From positions 248,001 through 312,000 of the forward strand of contig NZ_CP129992.1 in NCBI RefSeq assembly GCF_030505615.1: a stretch of DNA of 64,000 nt. The letters run 5' to 3'. The notes beneath the pieces are model-generated. The model searched no databases. It was not told where the DNA came from and saw only the letters and a list, made by a program, of their open reading frames with translations. How positions within the stretch are numbered: the first letter of the stretch is position 1; every line of letters starts with the position of its first letter. The stretch comes from Salinibaculum rarum (GTDB lineage: Archaea; Halobacteriota; Halobacteria; Halobacteriales; Haloarculaceae). Made by a program: the position numbers and the translations under genes. Below are positions 9,337 to 18,264 of this stretch, piece by piece.

Positions 9337-9685
9337 TCAGACTGAGAACAGCATGAGGAGCGCTTTCTTGACTTCCCGTTCCCCATCTGCTGTGAGTTGG
9401 CCGACGGCCCGGTTCGTCTCGAGCGACCCCGGAGCGATCGTACGGAGCGCCCACGGTAACAAATGTGGCGTCTTGCTGAACGTGATATCGTCGTAGTGGT
9501 GTTGCTTCAACTGTGGTGTCGGATGTTGGAACTGCGAGACACTTGTTCCGAGACACATCACGGCACATTCGGTTGCACCGTAGGGATGGGTATCGTGCGA
9601 GAGGACAACGACAGGTCGCTCCGGATGGATTCCGGTAGGATCCAGCCCAGCAAATTGAACCAGCAGAGAGCCGTTCAGACATCAA
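9337..9685 (-). pseudogene. MazF/PemK-family toxin, frameshifted
   Basis: Two overlapping frames together spell one PemK/MazF-like toxin of about 115 residues. ATG at 9685 gives MSERLSAGSICWAG, then the frame must shift by one base near 9644 to continue LDPTGIHPERPVVVLSHDT and on to the stop at 9337. In the shifted frame come HPYGATECAVMCLGTS and a C-terminus ending VKKALLMLFSV. MazF toxins are mRNA endoribonucleases. The start overlaps the stop of the intact antitoxin gene (ATGTCTGA), the usual coupling. A single-base sequencing error would produce the same picture, so inactivation is likely but not certain. Confidence 0.65.
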
Positions 9686-10085
9686 ATTCGCCCTCTAAAT
9701 TATCAAGCTCGGATTCAAGCGCAGTGTCGTCTACCGAACTCGCATCTGCCACTTGGCTCGGCTCCGGGTCCGGTGCAGCAGTAGTGTCGGGATGCGTCGC
9801 GAACATCGCTTCAGTTTCAGCGACACTGCGTGGGTACCGGCGCAAGTCGTCACGATCGTCTAATCCATGGTAATACCCATCTTCCATACGACCGACGTAC
9901 CCGCGATTGTGGAGGCGGCGGAGTGTCGTCGTTGCAGTTCCGTTGGGAATATCCAATTCCTCAGCGACCTCACTGGGCGTGTATGCAAACTCAAGATTCT
10001 GATAGAGGAACACCACGATTTCTGATTTCGTTGTGCCCGGTTTCAGATCAACATCTTCAGGATGCGATTCCCGATGGATAGGCAT
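9675..10085 (-). CDS. Winged-helix antitoxin/regulator of the MazF locus
   Basis: A 136-residue acidic protein. Residues about 20-75 form a MarR/winged-helix domain (KSEIVVFLYQNLEFAYTPSE, then a recognition helix in NGTATTTLRRLHNRGYVGR). The C-terminal half is low-complexity and acidic, as expected for the toxin-neutralising tail. It overlaps the frameshifted MazF gene, so the two are one toxin-antitoxin operon. Such antitoxins commonly repress their own promoter. The antitoxin is intact while the toxin is broken. A second, complete locus of the same design lies at 12738-13434; the two antitoxins share the HTH layout but are only distantly similar. Confidence 0.75.
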   Translation of the reverse strand: MPIHRESHPEDVDLKPGTTKSEIVVFLYQNLEFAYTPSEVAEELDIPNGTATTTLRRLHNRGYVGRMEDGYYHGLDDRDDLRRYPRSVAETEAMFATHPDTTAAPDPEPSQVADASSVDDTALESELDNLEGEFDV

Positions 10086-10147
10086 GTACTCAAATGTAAT
10101 CGTGTGTAGTCAAGTATCTTTTGCGAGTACAGGTACAAATTCAGTTA

Positions 10148-11432
10148 CTCGGCTCTGCACGTTTAAGTAGGGGCGTGGTGTAGGCAGCATTGAAACCTGA
10201 TGCTGCCGATTACGGATTTCCTCTCGTGCACCGACGTGCTGGATGAATTCGACTCGCTATCATATCATCAAACGACTCACGCCAAAACGTACGTGACAGG
10301 TCTTGCTGCGGGCCGCAGCAAGACTGTAACCGGAATTGCACGAGAGGTCCTTCCCGCCGGAAGTGACCGAGCACTCAACAAGTTCATCACTGAATACGAT
10401 TGGGATGAGGATCAGCTCAATCACGAGCGGTTAGAGGAACTGCAAAAACACGGAGAGACACGCTGGTCACAAGACGGCTACATCGTTATTGACGATTCAG
10501 TTATCCAGCGAACCGGGAAGTCTCTTCCCGGTGCTGGAGAGTTCTACGATCACTCTGAGGGTGAGCCTGTTTGGGGACAGAACCTCGTCTACGCGTTCTA
10601 TACCGATGAGAAAACGTCCTATCCACTTGCTTTTCGCCAGTACGAGAAGGCCGACGACGAGGACGAGGAAGACGAACAGGAGACAAAATACGACCTCGCA
10701 CGAGAGATAATCACGGAATTAGAAGAAGAGGTAGGTGTGCCTGCGGACACCTACCTCTTCGATGCATGGTTTGCTCATGACTCCGGTCTGATCGAACACG
10801 TCGAATCACACGGCAAGGACTGGATTGGACCACTACGGGGCAACCGACAGGTTACCTACGCGAACAAAGAGAGACGCGTCGATGCGCTCGAAGAGTGCAT
10901 CGACAAGGAAGAGCGAGAAGTTGACGGTGAAACGTACAAAATCTGGACTAAGACAGTCCCTATCTCGAAATTAGGTGAGGTTCGGCTGGTAATCACAGAG
11001 AAGGTTACCGATGAGGACGACGAGAATCCGGTCAAGTACCTCGCAACAAACAAGATTGACGCGCCTTCGGCACACATTATTCGGAGTTATTCGTACAGAT
11101 GGCGAGTAGAGACATTCTTCGAGGACTCGAAAGAGGATCTTGGCTTAGGAGACTGCGAGGTTCGTGATTCTGACGGTGCCAGTCGTCACTGGCACCTTCA
11201 GATGCTGGCCTACAGCCTTCTTCGGCTTGGTCCGGAACCGAGCGCCTCGGAGCGACTTGTCTCGAAAGCCTCGTCGCTCCGATCACAACTCGAACACGGT
11301 CTCAAGGAGACGATCTACAACATGTTTTCGTGGGTGCGCGATCAACCAGACCGCGATCTCGATGGACTGATGGAAGACATCGACCACCTCTTTCTCCATT
11401 CTGAGGGCAGTTTATAAACGTGCAGAGTCGAG
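10148..11432 (+). mobile_element. IS701/IS4-like insertion sequence
   Basis: Terminal inverted repeats of about 18 bases: CTCGGCTCTGCACGTTTA at 10148 and, reading in from 11432, CTCGACTCTGCACGTTTA (one mismatch). One transposase gene fills the inside. I could not find a direct target duplication. On the right the element sits directly against an open frame for an archaeal ATPase that has lost its front half, and the missing half is not on the left side. The insertion was therefore followed by a deletion, or the element moved in with one. Confidence 0.75.
10200..11417 (+). CDS. DDE transposase (IS701/IS4 superfamily)
   Basis: A 405-residue transposase with an N-terminal region typical of IS701-like proteins (AKTYVTGLAAGRSKTVTGIA). 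The catalytic core has the first Asp in YIVIDDSVIQRTGKSLPG (about residue 99), a second in YLFDAWFAHDSGLIEHV (about residue 187) and Glu in YSYRWRVETFFEDSKEDLGL (about residue 307), whose Y-x2-R-W-x-V-E context matches the Y-(2)-R-(3)-E signature of the IS4 superfamily. Full length with no frameshift, so probably competent for transposition. Confidence 0.85.
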   Translation: MLPITDFLSCTDVLDEFDSLSYHQTTHAKTYVTGLAAGRSKTVTGIAREVLPAGSDRALNKFITEYDWDEDQLNHERLEELQKHGETRWSQDGYIVIDDSVIQRTGKSLPGAGEFYDHSEGEPVWGQNLVYAFYTDEKTSYPLAFRQYEKADDEDEEDEQETKYDLAREIITELEEEVGVPADTYLFDAWFAHDSGLIEHVESHGKDWIGPLRGNRQVTYANKERRVDALEECIDKEEREVDGETYKIWTKTVPISKLGEVRLVITEKVTDEDDENPVKYLATNKIDAPSAHIIRSYSYRWRVETFFEDSKEDLGLGDCEVRDSDGASRHWHLQMLAYSLLRLGPEPSASERLVSKASSLRSQLEHGLKETIYNMFSWVRDQPDRDLDGLMEDIDHLFLHSEGSL

Positions 11433-12560
11433 GACTTTACAGATGTATTCAGGTATCTCACTGGCCGCGTCGAGGGACCGTTCGTCGTCGCCATCGACGA
11501 ATTCTCGTATCTCGTCGAGGCAGACGAAACGGTCACATCCGTCTTCCAGACAGTCGTCGACGAAATCCTCGACGAAACAGAGATCTCGCTCGTCTTGCTT
11601 GGCTCGTCCATTTCGATGATGGAGGAAGGCGTCCTGAGCTACGAAAGTCCCCTTTATGGGCGGCGGACTGGCCAATGGCGGCTCGAGCCGATGACACTTG
11701 GGCAGGCAGCAGCGTTCTTTCCCGAGTACGACCCGAAAGCGCTGGTCCAGACCTACAGTGTCGTCGGTGGTATCCCCGCCTATCTCGAGCAGTTCGATCC
11801 CGAAGCGAACCTACTGGCAAACATCGAGCAACACGTCCTTTCGAAGGGCGCATTCCTGTACGAGGAACCGGAGTTTCTCCTTCGACAAGAACTCCGCGAG
11901 CCTGCAACGTACATGGCGATTCTCGAAGCGATCGCAAGCGGAGCGAGCCGTGTAACGGAAATTGCAAACGAGATCGACAAGCAGGCGAACAGCCTCTCCA
12001 GATATCTCTCGAATCTAGAACGGCTCGCAATCATCGAGAAAGAGACGCCCGTCACAGATCCAGACGGACGAGGCGTTTACCGTTTGACCGACCAGTATCT
12101 CCGCTTCTGGTTTCGATACGTCTCACCGAATCGGGCGACGCTTGAACAGGGCCACACCACGCCCGTTCGTGAATCAATCGCAGACACGTTCCCAACACAC
12201 GTGAGCTGGACGTTCGAAGATGTATGCCGACAGGCAGTGCGGACACCCACGTTTCCGGTCGAGTGTTCTCGCGTCGGCCGCTGGTGGTACAACAATATGG
12301 AAGTCGATATCGCTGGCGTCAACGAACAGACCGAGACGTTATTGCTCGGCGAGTGCAAGTGGACGAACGACACCGTCGGACCAGGCTTGCTCTCGGAGCT
12401 CGAACGAGTCGAACCCGAGGTTCGATGGCGGGACTCGGATCGCTCCGTTTCCTATGCGCTGTTCGCAAAGCGTGGCTTCAGTGACGAACTACGGACGCTC
12501 GCAGCCGAACGGGATGATCTCTCACTGTGGACAGTAAACGACGTTGTGAACCTATTCTGA
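11433..12560 (+). pseudogene. Archaeal ATPase (PF01637/DUF234 type), 5' end lost to IS
   Basis: An open frame enters straight from the IS right end and runs to 12560, about 375 residues. It begins just before the Walker B strand (FVVAIDEFSYLVEAD), continues with the sensor region VLLGSSISMMEEG and YGRRTGQWRLEPM, then a winged-helix and a C-terminal nuclease-like DUF234 domain (EVDIAGVNEQTETLLLGECKW, where the D..E.K pattern resembles a PD-(D/E)xK fold). The Walker A half is absent. Internal starts such as TTG at 11595 could give a shorter protein that still lacks ATP binding. Such ATPases are common in archaeal mobile regions. Confidence 0.75.
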
Positions 12561-12698
12561 GCGGTCTCCCACGCGCAAATGTCTTTCCAGATAGCAGCCA
12601 CACCTTTCTCGTGTTTGTCCGCGAAGTCCGGACTAATATGATCTATCCGAACTCTACTGACGATTGACCACAGCGGAAAGATTATTTGTTTCCTAGTG

Positions 12699-12706
12699 TT
12701 ATAAGT
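12699..12706 (+). promoter_or_regulatory. TATA box of the second HTH/MazF operon
   Basis: TTATAAGT about 35 bases before the ATG at 12738, in an AT-rich stretch that stands out from the surrounding GC-rich DNA. The expected transcription start is near 12728. The palindrome ACATGT at 12721 would overlap that start and could be an operator for the antitoxin. Confidence 0.45.
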
Positions 12707-12737
12707 AGCTATCTTGCGTTACATGTAGTGATCCATT

Positions 12738-13103
12738 ATGCCAGTCAATTTCGAAGAATACGAACAACAACACGAAGACGGGCTTGCGTTTGATCCAGAT
12801 ACGCATGCCTATCAAATCCTCACATTCCTCGGAGAGCACCCAGAAACAGGATTCAAGCCGTCCGAAATTGCCGAAGAGACGGGTATCAAACCAGGCAGCG
12901 TTCGTGGCACGCTGAAGCGACTCGAAGACAAAGGACTGGTTCGTCACGCCGAACCGTTCTGGGCGATTGGTGACGATGACCGCATCGCTGGCACGACCGG
13001 GACCATGTTAGGTCTCAAAGCACTCGGCGAGCGATATCCAGACGATGACTTTGAGGGCTGGGACGAGACTGCGGTTGACCCGCGTGAGATGCGTGACGAG
13101 TAG
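12738..13103 (+). CDS. Winged-helix antitoxin of MazF-type TA module
   Basis: A 121-residue acidic protein. Residues about 25-75 form a winged-helix domain (AYQILTFLGEHPETGFKPSE, IKPGSVRGTLKRLEDKGLV). The tail is acidic (DDDFEGWDETAVDPREMRDE). The MazF toxin gene starts inside its last codons (GTG at 13093), showing translational coupling. This is the classic layout of a type II antitoxin that binds its own promoter and is relieved by loss of antitoxin. The design is the same as the locus at 9337-10085. Confidence 0.8.
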   Translation: MPVNFEEYEQQHEDGLAFDPDTHAYQILTFLGEHPETGFKPSEIAEETGIKPGSVRGTLKRLEDKGLVRHAEPFWAIGDDDRIAGTTGTMLGLKALGERYPDDDFEGWDETAVDPREMRDE

Positions 13104-13434
13104 CCAGCCGTTCCAGCGAGCAGATGTCGTCAAGCATCCAGCACCGTTCAAGAATCCACCAAACTACCGGTATTTTGTCATTCTGAGCGACGACAGTCAT
13201 CCGTTCCACGGGGAAGAGTACGCGGTCGTCGCATTGACATCGAAACAGCGACCAGAAGCTATCGCAATTGAGGCTGAGGACTGGCGATTCGGTGGGCCGC
13301 CCGGCGATAGTTACGCCTCTCCATGGTATGTCTTTACGATCAAACATGCGGACATCACCAACGCACAGGGGAGTGTCACAGACGCCATGGCCGATACAAT
13401 TGCCGAGGAAACCGCGTCGTTCCTCGGCGTCTAG
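13093..13434 (+). CDS. MazF/PemK-family toxin
   Basis: A 113-residue protein when started at GTG 13093 (MTSSQPFQRADVVKHPAPF), which overlaps the antitoxin stop by 11 bases; the longer upstream reading is basic shadow sequence. It has the PemK/MazF core: NYRYFVILSDDSHPFHGEEY, VVALTSKQRPEAIAIEA, SYASPWYVFTIKHADI. MazF enzymes cut mRNA at short sequence motifs. Intact, in contrast to the frameshifted relative at 9337. It lies between the truncated ATPase and aglF, so the module may help to keep this region from being lost. Confidence 0.8.
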   Translation: MTSSQPFQRADVVKHPAPFKNPPNYRYFVILSDDSHPFHGEEYAVVALTSKQRPEAIAIEAEDWRFGGPPGDSYASPWYVFTIKHADITNAQGSVTDAMADTIAEETASFLGV

Positions 13435-13449
13435 AACCGTACGTCCACG

Positions 13450-14211
13450 TTACTCCGTCGATGAACTAGCCTCGGCAGCCTCCTCGTCCGTCGGCTCAGC
13501 ATCACCCTCCAGTCGCTGCTCTGCTTCATCGCGGTCCTCGGGATACCCAACGTCGATACGCCACCCGTCCATGCGAATCGCGTCGATGGTCCGCCCAGAG
13601 TGCAAGAGCAGGTCGATCGCGTCGCTGATCTCGTACTCGTCGCGATTCGAAGGTTGGACGAGGTGACAGGCGTGGAAGATAGCAGGCGTAAACGTATAGA
13701 AGCCAGTCATCACGAGATTCGACGGCGGGTCCTCGGGTTTCTCGACGACGTTCGTAATCTCGCCATACTTGTTGGTGTCACAGACCCCATACCGGCTTGC
13801 GTCCTCCCACGGTACTTCCTCAACGAGGAAGGCCGCATCAGCGCGGTCCTCGCGCTGGCGATTCAATACGTCCTGAAGGTTTGCTTGGAAGATGTTGTCG
13901 CCCAACATCAGCATGAAGTCATCGTCGATGTGCTCTTCGACGGTTAGCAGGGCGTGTGCGAGCCCGCTTTGCTCGCGCTGGTGGGCATAGGTGATCGGCA
14001 CCCCCTCGAATTCGTCGCCGTAGTGCTCGATGATGGCCTCTTTCTTGTATCCGACGACGGCATAGAGTTCGTCGACACCCAACTCGACCAGTTGCTCAAA
14101 ACAGTGCGTCAAGATGGGTTTGCCAGCCACCTCGACCATCCCCTTTGGCTTGTCTTCGGTCAGCGGGCGCAACCGGGTCCCCTCCCCGGCAGCGAGAACG
14201 ACTGCTTGCAT
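13450..14211 (-). CDS. aglF: UTP-glucose-1-phosphate uridylyltransferase (AglF-type)
   Basis: A 253-residue sugar-nucleotidyltransferase. ATG at 14211 gives MQAVVLAAGEGTRLRPLT, the signature nucleotide-binding loop (G-x-G-T-R-x-R-P-L-T), followed by KPKGMVEVAGKPILTH. Other core pieces are FMLMLGDNIF (metal-binding Asp), VVEKPEDPPSNLVMTGFY and DGWRIDVGYPED. In Haloferax volcanii AglF makes UDP-glucose from UTP and glucose-1-phosphate for N-glycosylation, and AglM oxidises it to UDP-glucuronate. The aglM-type gene is 2.1 kb away in this window, which supports the pairing. An acidic serine-rich tail is specific to this copy. The exact substrate is inferred from homology and context. Confidence 0.75.
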   Translation of the reverse strand: MQAVVLAAGEGTRLRPLTEDKPKGMVEVAGKPILTHCFEQLVELGVDELYAVVGYKKEAIIEHYGDEFEGVPITYAHQREQSGLAHALLTVEEHIDDDFMLMLGDNIFQANLQDVLNRQREDRADAAFLVEEVPWEDASRYGVCDTNKYGEITNVVEKPEDPPSNLVMTGFYTFTPAIFHACHLVQPSNRDEYEISDAIDLLLHSGRTIDAIRMDGWRIDVGYPEDRDEAEQRLEGDAEPTDEEAAEASSSTE

Positions 14212-14257
14212 ATCATACCACTCGTCGGTCATCCGATAAAAACGCTTGGAGAGTCAG

Positions 14258-14980
14258 CTACACCTCGATTGGTTCGAGGTCCGCTTCCAACTCCGCGACG
14301 TGGTCGTTGTACGCGCGAACAAACTCCCGAAACTGTGGTGCGTACTCGCGGATGTCGGCCGCCGCAGGTGGCTGGTACTGTGAGAGGAGATAGAGTCCGT
14401 TCGAGCCACCCACGCGAAGGTACGACGCACGGTCCTGTTCCCATTTTAGTTCCCAGCGGTCGTCGGCGACACGCGTCGCGTACGACCCGTAATCGCCACC
14501 CTCGTAGCGGTGGAGTTCGGCAGCGATACGGTCACAGACCTCTCGAATCTCACCGAGAATGCGGTCGCGTTCGGCGACGATGCCATCGGTCGGGGCGACA
14601 TCCGGAAACGACGTGGGAATATCGTCGTAGAGCCCATCCAGCGAGTCGACGTAGTCATTGAATCCGGCGACGAACGCGTCGTAATCGGCGAGGGCCTCGG
14701 CCAGCGGTCCCGGCTCGGGTGGTTGTTTCGTAGAGACAACGTACACCTCCTCGCCCCGCGTTGGGTCGAAGCGGAGATACTCCAGGTCGCCAGCCTCGTA
14801 CTTGACCGTCCACTCACCGCGGTCGGTCTCGACAGTCCGCTGACCGTAGTCGCCACCCTCCAGTCGGGCGAGCTGGTAGGCAATCTGGCCGGCGTGGTCG
14901 CGAACCGCAGCGACCCACTCGTCGCGTTCGTCTGCAATCGCGGTCGCATCTGTCGGGTCTGCCGGTGGCCAGTAGGTCAT
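14258..14980 (-). CDS. Haloarchaeal protein with an internal duplication
   Basis: A 240-residue soluble acidic protein of unrecognised function. It is two tandem copies of one ~100-residue domain. The first has QLARLEGGDYGQRTVETD, EYLRFDPTRG, VYVVSTKQPPEPG and FVAGFNDYV. The second has ELHRYEGGDYGSYATRV, SYLRVGGSNG, LYLLSQYQPPAAA and FVRAYNDHV. Each copy ends with a helix and shares the R-x-E-G-G-D-Y-G core. I chose ATG at 14980 (MTYWPPADPT). It follows aglF on the same strand, 47 bases upstream of its start, so the two may be one transcript. No signal peptide or membrane segment. Confidence 0.7.
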   Translation of the reverse strand: MTYWPPADPTDATAIADERDEWVAAVRDHAGQIAYQLARLEGGDYGQRTVETDRGEWTVKYEAGDLEYLRFDPTRGEEVYVVSTKQPPEPGPLAEALADYDAFVAGFNDYVDSLDGLYDDIPTSFPDVAPTDGIVAERDRILGEIREVCDRIAAELHRYEGGDYGSYATRVADDRWELKWEQDRASYLRVGGSNGLYLLSQYQPPAAADIREYAPQFREFVRAYNDHVAELEADLEPIEV

Positions 14981-15087
14981 GACAGTCCCAGTGAGACGCG
15001 TATTGCACAATCAATCTTTGTCATCAGCACCTCGAGCACCCGTACATGCGTATTGGATAGTCAGTCATAGATATCAACGGTGTGGAT

Positions 15088-15576
15088 TTACACCGGCCAC
15101 GCAGGGAGCGATGGCCGCTCGTCCTCCCAGCGAATCGAATCTAACGCTGACGGGAATTGTTTGAGTCGGTCCTCAAGCACAGAGAGTGGGTGTGCATCGA
15201 GAAATGCAGCCTCATACCGGTCGACTGGCTCATCTTTGTAATCAAGCTGAATGTGACAGGGCCCGAGATCTGGATGGTCACCATCCTGATGAAAGCCGAG
15301 CATGAGATTCCGGTCCGGTTCGATCCAGTTGATCCGATAGTATTCGTGGTCCACACCGGCCGGATACCAGAAGCGCACCTCCAATCGCGCCCGCTCGACA
15401 GGAGAAGAGTCGGCCAGGAACGCCGGCGAATCGACATCTGCAATCACGTATCGAGGCCGTCGACGAGACGGTCGATAGCGTACGTCTTCACAGCCGGGTT
15501 GATTCGTCAATCTGTCGTGAACGTCTCGAAGGAGTGTCCGTTGCGTGTAGCGATCACGACCAGCAAGAAAGAACAT
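15088..15576 (-). CDS. TumE-like toxin (DUF6516-type)
   Basis: A 162-residue protein whose C-terminal two thirds match the general pattern of TumE/DUF6516 proteins: LEVRFWYPAGVDHEYYRINW, then LMLGFHQDGDHPDLG and CHIQLDYKDEPV. These are short beta-rich proteins found next to an HTH partner in type II toxin-antitoxin pairs. The partner HTH gene ends 18 bases upstream, supporting a pair. Toxicity has not been shown for this protein. Family assignment is from motif resemblance only. Confidence 0.55.
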   Translation of the reverse strand: MFFLAGRDRYTQRTLLRDVHDRLTNQPGCEDVRYRPSRRRPRYVIADVDSPAFLADSSPVERARLEVRFWYPAGVDHEYYRINWIEPDRNLMLGFHQDGDHPDLGPCHIQLDYKDEPVDRYEAAFLDAHPLSVLEDRLKQFPSALDSIRWEDERPSLPAWPV

Positions 15577-15594
15577 GAATGGCTAAAAAACAGA

Positions 15595-16146
15595 TTAGCT
15601 TGGGGCGCGATCGGTTGCGTCCGTCATATGTTCGCGTGCCGATTCGACATCGGAGTACAGTTTCAGCGCGTGTTTGATGAGTTTGCGGTCTTCCTCGTTC
15701 TCTTGCCAGAATGCGATTACGTCGCGTCGTTCACGAATATCAGCACTCGAAAGGTCACCGTCGCCAAGCGACTGTTCGAGTTCTTCCCACATCGCGACAT
15801 CGTATGTCTCCTGCCACTCCTCGATTTCGTCGGTAATCGCCGCCAGTTCGTTGCGAAGTTCCTCACGCGTATTCTCCTCGATGAGCGTCCGGATTTCGTC
15901 GAAAAGCAAGCGAGTATAATCTGGCTGATAGAGCGTCGTCCCACCGGCTTCAACTCGTCGGAGTCGACCTTGCTCGACAAGGTCCTGGAGTTCCTCGTTC
16001 GTCGTGCTCCACGCTGCATCTGCCTGTTCGCTAATCCAGTTGATCGAGCGAGGCTCACGGAGCGTTTCGGCGATCGAGCGGATGCGCTCGCGTGCGCTCA
16101 TCGTCTCGGTCCACGTCTCGACGCTGTCCCGCGAGGACTCGGACAT
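15595..16146 (-). CDS. HTH protein (DUF7342-like), probable antitoxin partner
   Basis: A 183-residue protein starting at ATG 16146 (MSESSRDSVETWTETMSARE); the longer upstream reading is not family-like. Residues about 15-75 form a winged-helix domain (ARERIRSIAETLREPRSINW, AWSTTNEELQDLVEQGRLRR). The rest is helical and acidic. It sits 18 bases from the TumE-like gene on the same strand. This HTH-plus-DUF6516 arrangement is a known haloarchaeal gene pair thought to be a toxin-antitoxin module, with the HTH protein as the likely self-regulator. Confidence 0.6.
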   Translation of the reverse strand: MSESSRDSVETWTETMSARERIRSIAETLREPRSINWISEQADAAWSTTNEELQDLVEQGRLRRVEAGGTTLYQPDYTRLLFDEIRTLIEENTREELRNELAAITDEIEEWQETYDVAMWEELEQSLGDGDLSSADIRERRDVIAFWQENEEDRKLIKHALKLYSDVESAREHMTDATDRAPS

Positions 16147-16338
16147 ACTGTTCACCTCTATCGTCGTCTTTTGTGCTGAATTCGCATATATGTTTGTGTC
16201 TTCTCGAATAATCAAGAGCTAGCTGTTGAGTTCAATTGGTCGAGACAGCTGTGTTGACAAAACACACGAACGCAGTAACGCAGAGAGCCACCGCCGGAGA
16301 CCGAATCCTGAAGACCCAGGCAGGAGTACCCGATTCCA

Positions 16339-17628
16339 ATGAACGTGAGCATCGTCGGCAGCGGCTATGTCGGGACGACAGTCGCGGCCTGCCTCGCCGA
16401 TAGCGGTCACGATGTCATCAACGTCGACATCGACGAAGACGTGGTACAGTCGCTCAACGACGGCGAAGCCCCGATTCACGAGCCAGGACTCGACGAACTC
16501 GTTGCCGAACACGGTGGCGACAGGCTCCGGGCGACGACCGACTACGACACTATCCTCGACACCGACGTGACCTTCCTCGCGCTGCCGACGCCGAGCACCG
16601 ACGACGGCAGTATCGACCTCGCGGCGATGAAAGCCGGCGCGCGCTCGGTCGGGAAAGCGCTGGCCAAGAAAGACGACTACCACCTCGTCGTCGTCAAAAG
16701 CACCGTCATCCCGGGCACCAACGAGGACGTACTCGCACCAATTATCGCAGATGCGTCCGGTGGTATCGAGGGCGAAGACTTCGACGTTGCCTCGAACCCC
16801 GAATTTCTCCGGGAGGGGACTGCTGTCGCGGACTTCCAGAACCCGGACAAGCTCGTCTTCGGAGCGACCACCGACCGGGCGTTCGAGCGCCTTCGGGACG
16901 TGTACGACCCGGTCGTGGACGACGCCGTGCCAGTCGTCGAAACGGGTCGCCGCGAGGCCGAGATGATAAAGTACGCCAACAACGCCTTCCTCGCGGCGAA
17001 AGTGAGCCTCATCAACGACATCGGAAACATCTGCAAGGAGTACGACGTCGACGCCTACGAGGTGGCCGACGCCATCGGCCTCGACGACCGCATCAGCACG
17101 AAGTTCCTCCGGAGCGGGGTTGGCTTTGGGGGAAGTTGTTTTCCAAAAGACGTGTCTGCAATCATCTCTGCGGCACACGCCGCTGACTATACGCCCGAGA
17201 TGCTCGAAGCGACGCTCGACATCAACGAGATTCAGCCCCAGCGACTTCTCGGGCTCCTCGATGGGCACGTCGACGTGACGGGCAAGCGCGTCGCTGTGCT
17301 CGGACTCTCGTTCAAACCCGGTACCGACGACATCCGGAACTCGCGGGCAATCCCAGTCATCGAGGGATTACAAGAGCGTGGCGCAAGCGTGGTCGCGTAC
17401 GACCCCGTTGCGGCCGACGAAATGCGCGAGCGGTTCCCAGACGTTACGTACGCCGACAATACTGCCGACGCACTCGCGGACGCACACGGCGCAGTCGTCG
17501 TCACCGACTGGGACGAGTTCGCTACACTCGACAGCGAGTTCGATGCGATGGCAGAACCGGTCGTCGTCGACGGCCGGCACGTCATCGAGCGTCGTGATGG
17601 GATTACATATGAAGGACTAACATGGTGA
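16339..17628 (+). CDS. aglM: UDP-glucose 6-dehydrogenase (AglM-type)
   Basis: A 429-residue nucleotide-sugar dehydrogenase. The NAD domain has [20 protein letters not shown], the central dimer region [17 protein letters not shown] and [12 protein letters not shown], and the catalytic Cys is in [12 protein letters not shown]. The C-terminal UDP-sugar domain has [20 protein letters not shown]. It oxidises UDP-glucose to UDP-glucuronate with two NAD+. In Haloferax AglM works with AglF and feeds glucuronate residues into the N-linked glycan; the aglF-type gene here is 2.1 kb upstream on the opposite strand. All key residues are present. A related UDP-N-acetylmannosamine dehydrogenase role is possible but less likely. 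Confidence 0.8.
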   Translation: MNVSIVGSGYVGTTVAACLADSGHDVINVDIDEDVVQSLNDGEAPIHEPGLDELVAEHGGDRLRATTDYDTILDTDVTFLALPTPSTDDGSIDLAAMKAGARSVGKALAKKDDYHLVVVKSTVIPGTNEDVLAPIIADASGGIEGEDFDVASNPEFLREGTAVADFQNPDKLVFGATTDRAFERLRDVYDPVVDDAVPVVETGRREAEMIKYANNAFLAAKVSLINDIGNICKEYDVDAYEVADAIGLDDRISTKFLRSGVGFGGSCFPKDVSAIISAAHAADYTPEMLEATLDINEIQPQRLLGLLDGHVDVTGKRVAVLGLSFKPGTDDIRNSRAIPVIEGLQERGASVVAYDPVAADEMRERFPDVTYADNTADALADAHGAVVVTDWDEFATLDSEFDAMAEPVVVDGRHVIERRDGITYEGLTW

Positions 17629-17675
17629 AAAAGAGGGTGTGATACACGAAGAGAGATCTGCTCGTCGTATTCCGC

Positions 17676-18185
17676 TCACGGAAATAGGTCATCATCAACA
17701 AAGCCAGTACAGTCGACAGGGATCTGCCGCCACATCTCGTAGACTGCACCGACACTGGTCCACCCCTCTCCGCGCATCAGAGTCTCACAGCCTTCACAAA
17801 AGGCCTGCTTGCCGATTTTATTTTGCTGGTAGAGAACGTAGAGAAGATACGTCGGTGGAAGGACTTTGAACTGATACGAATTCTCACCACGAAACCGTTG
17901 GAGGCGGTCTCGTGCCCAAGCATCGTTCAGTAAGACACGGCCGAATGCAGCAGAATCTTCATCAAGTACGCGACGGAGTGACTCCTCTCCTGCGCCCTCT
18001 CCGTTCGGTCGTGGCACAACAGTCAGGACACTAATCGAGACCTTATCGGATTGGTCGTCAAGCGCCGCCAGTGCCCGCTTGCACCCGCGGCGAATCCAGT
18101 GGTCGTCTGTCCCCTCGATTGAGTGCGATGGCGTCGCCTGTAGTTTCCGCTTGAGTTCCCCCTGTACGACATTTGTTGTCGTCAT
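17676..18185 (-). CDS. Unrecognised haloarchaeal protein
   Basis: A 169-residue soluble protein with clean coding character but no family I recognise. It has an N-terminal charged region (HWIRRGCKRALAALDD), a middle stretch VLLNDAWARDRLQRFRG, and a C-terminus (LLYVLYQQNKIGKQAFCEG followed by LMRGEGWTSVGAVYEMWRQ). That C-terminus is reminiscent of the end of DUF3368-type PIN-like proteins, but the acidic PIN triad is not clear. It stands alone between aglM and an IS-end-like hairpin, in a region full of toxin-antitoxin genes, so a TA-related role is a guess. Confidence 0.6.
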   Translation of the reverse strand: MTTTNVVQGELKRKLQATPSHSIEGTDDHWIRRGCKRALAALDDQSDKVSISVLTVVPRPNGEGAGEESLRRVLDEDSAAFGRVLLNDAWARDRLQRFRGENSYQFKVLPPTYLLYVLYQQNKIGKQAFCEGCETLMRGEGWTSVGAVYEMWRQIPVDCTGFVDDDLFP

Positions 18186-18264
18186 CGGGATAGAAACTCG
18201 AATCTCATCCCACAGGTCTGTATTAGGTATTTATATTCCAATCAAGACTCGGATTCACCATCCC

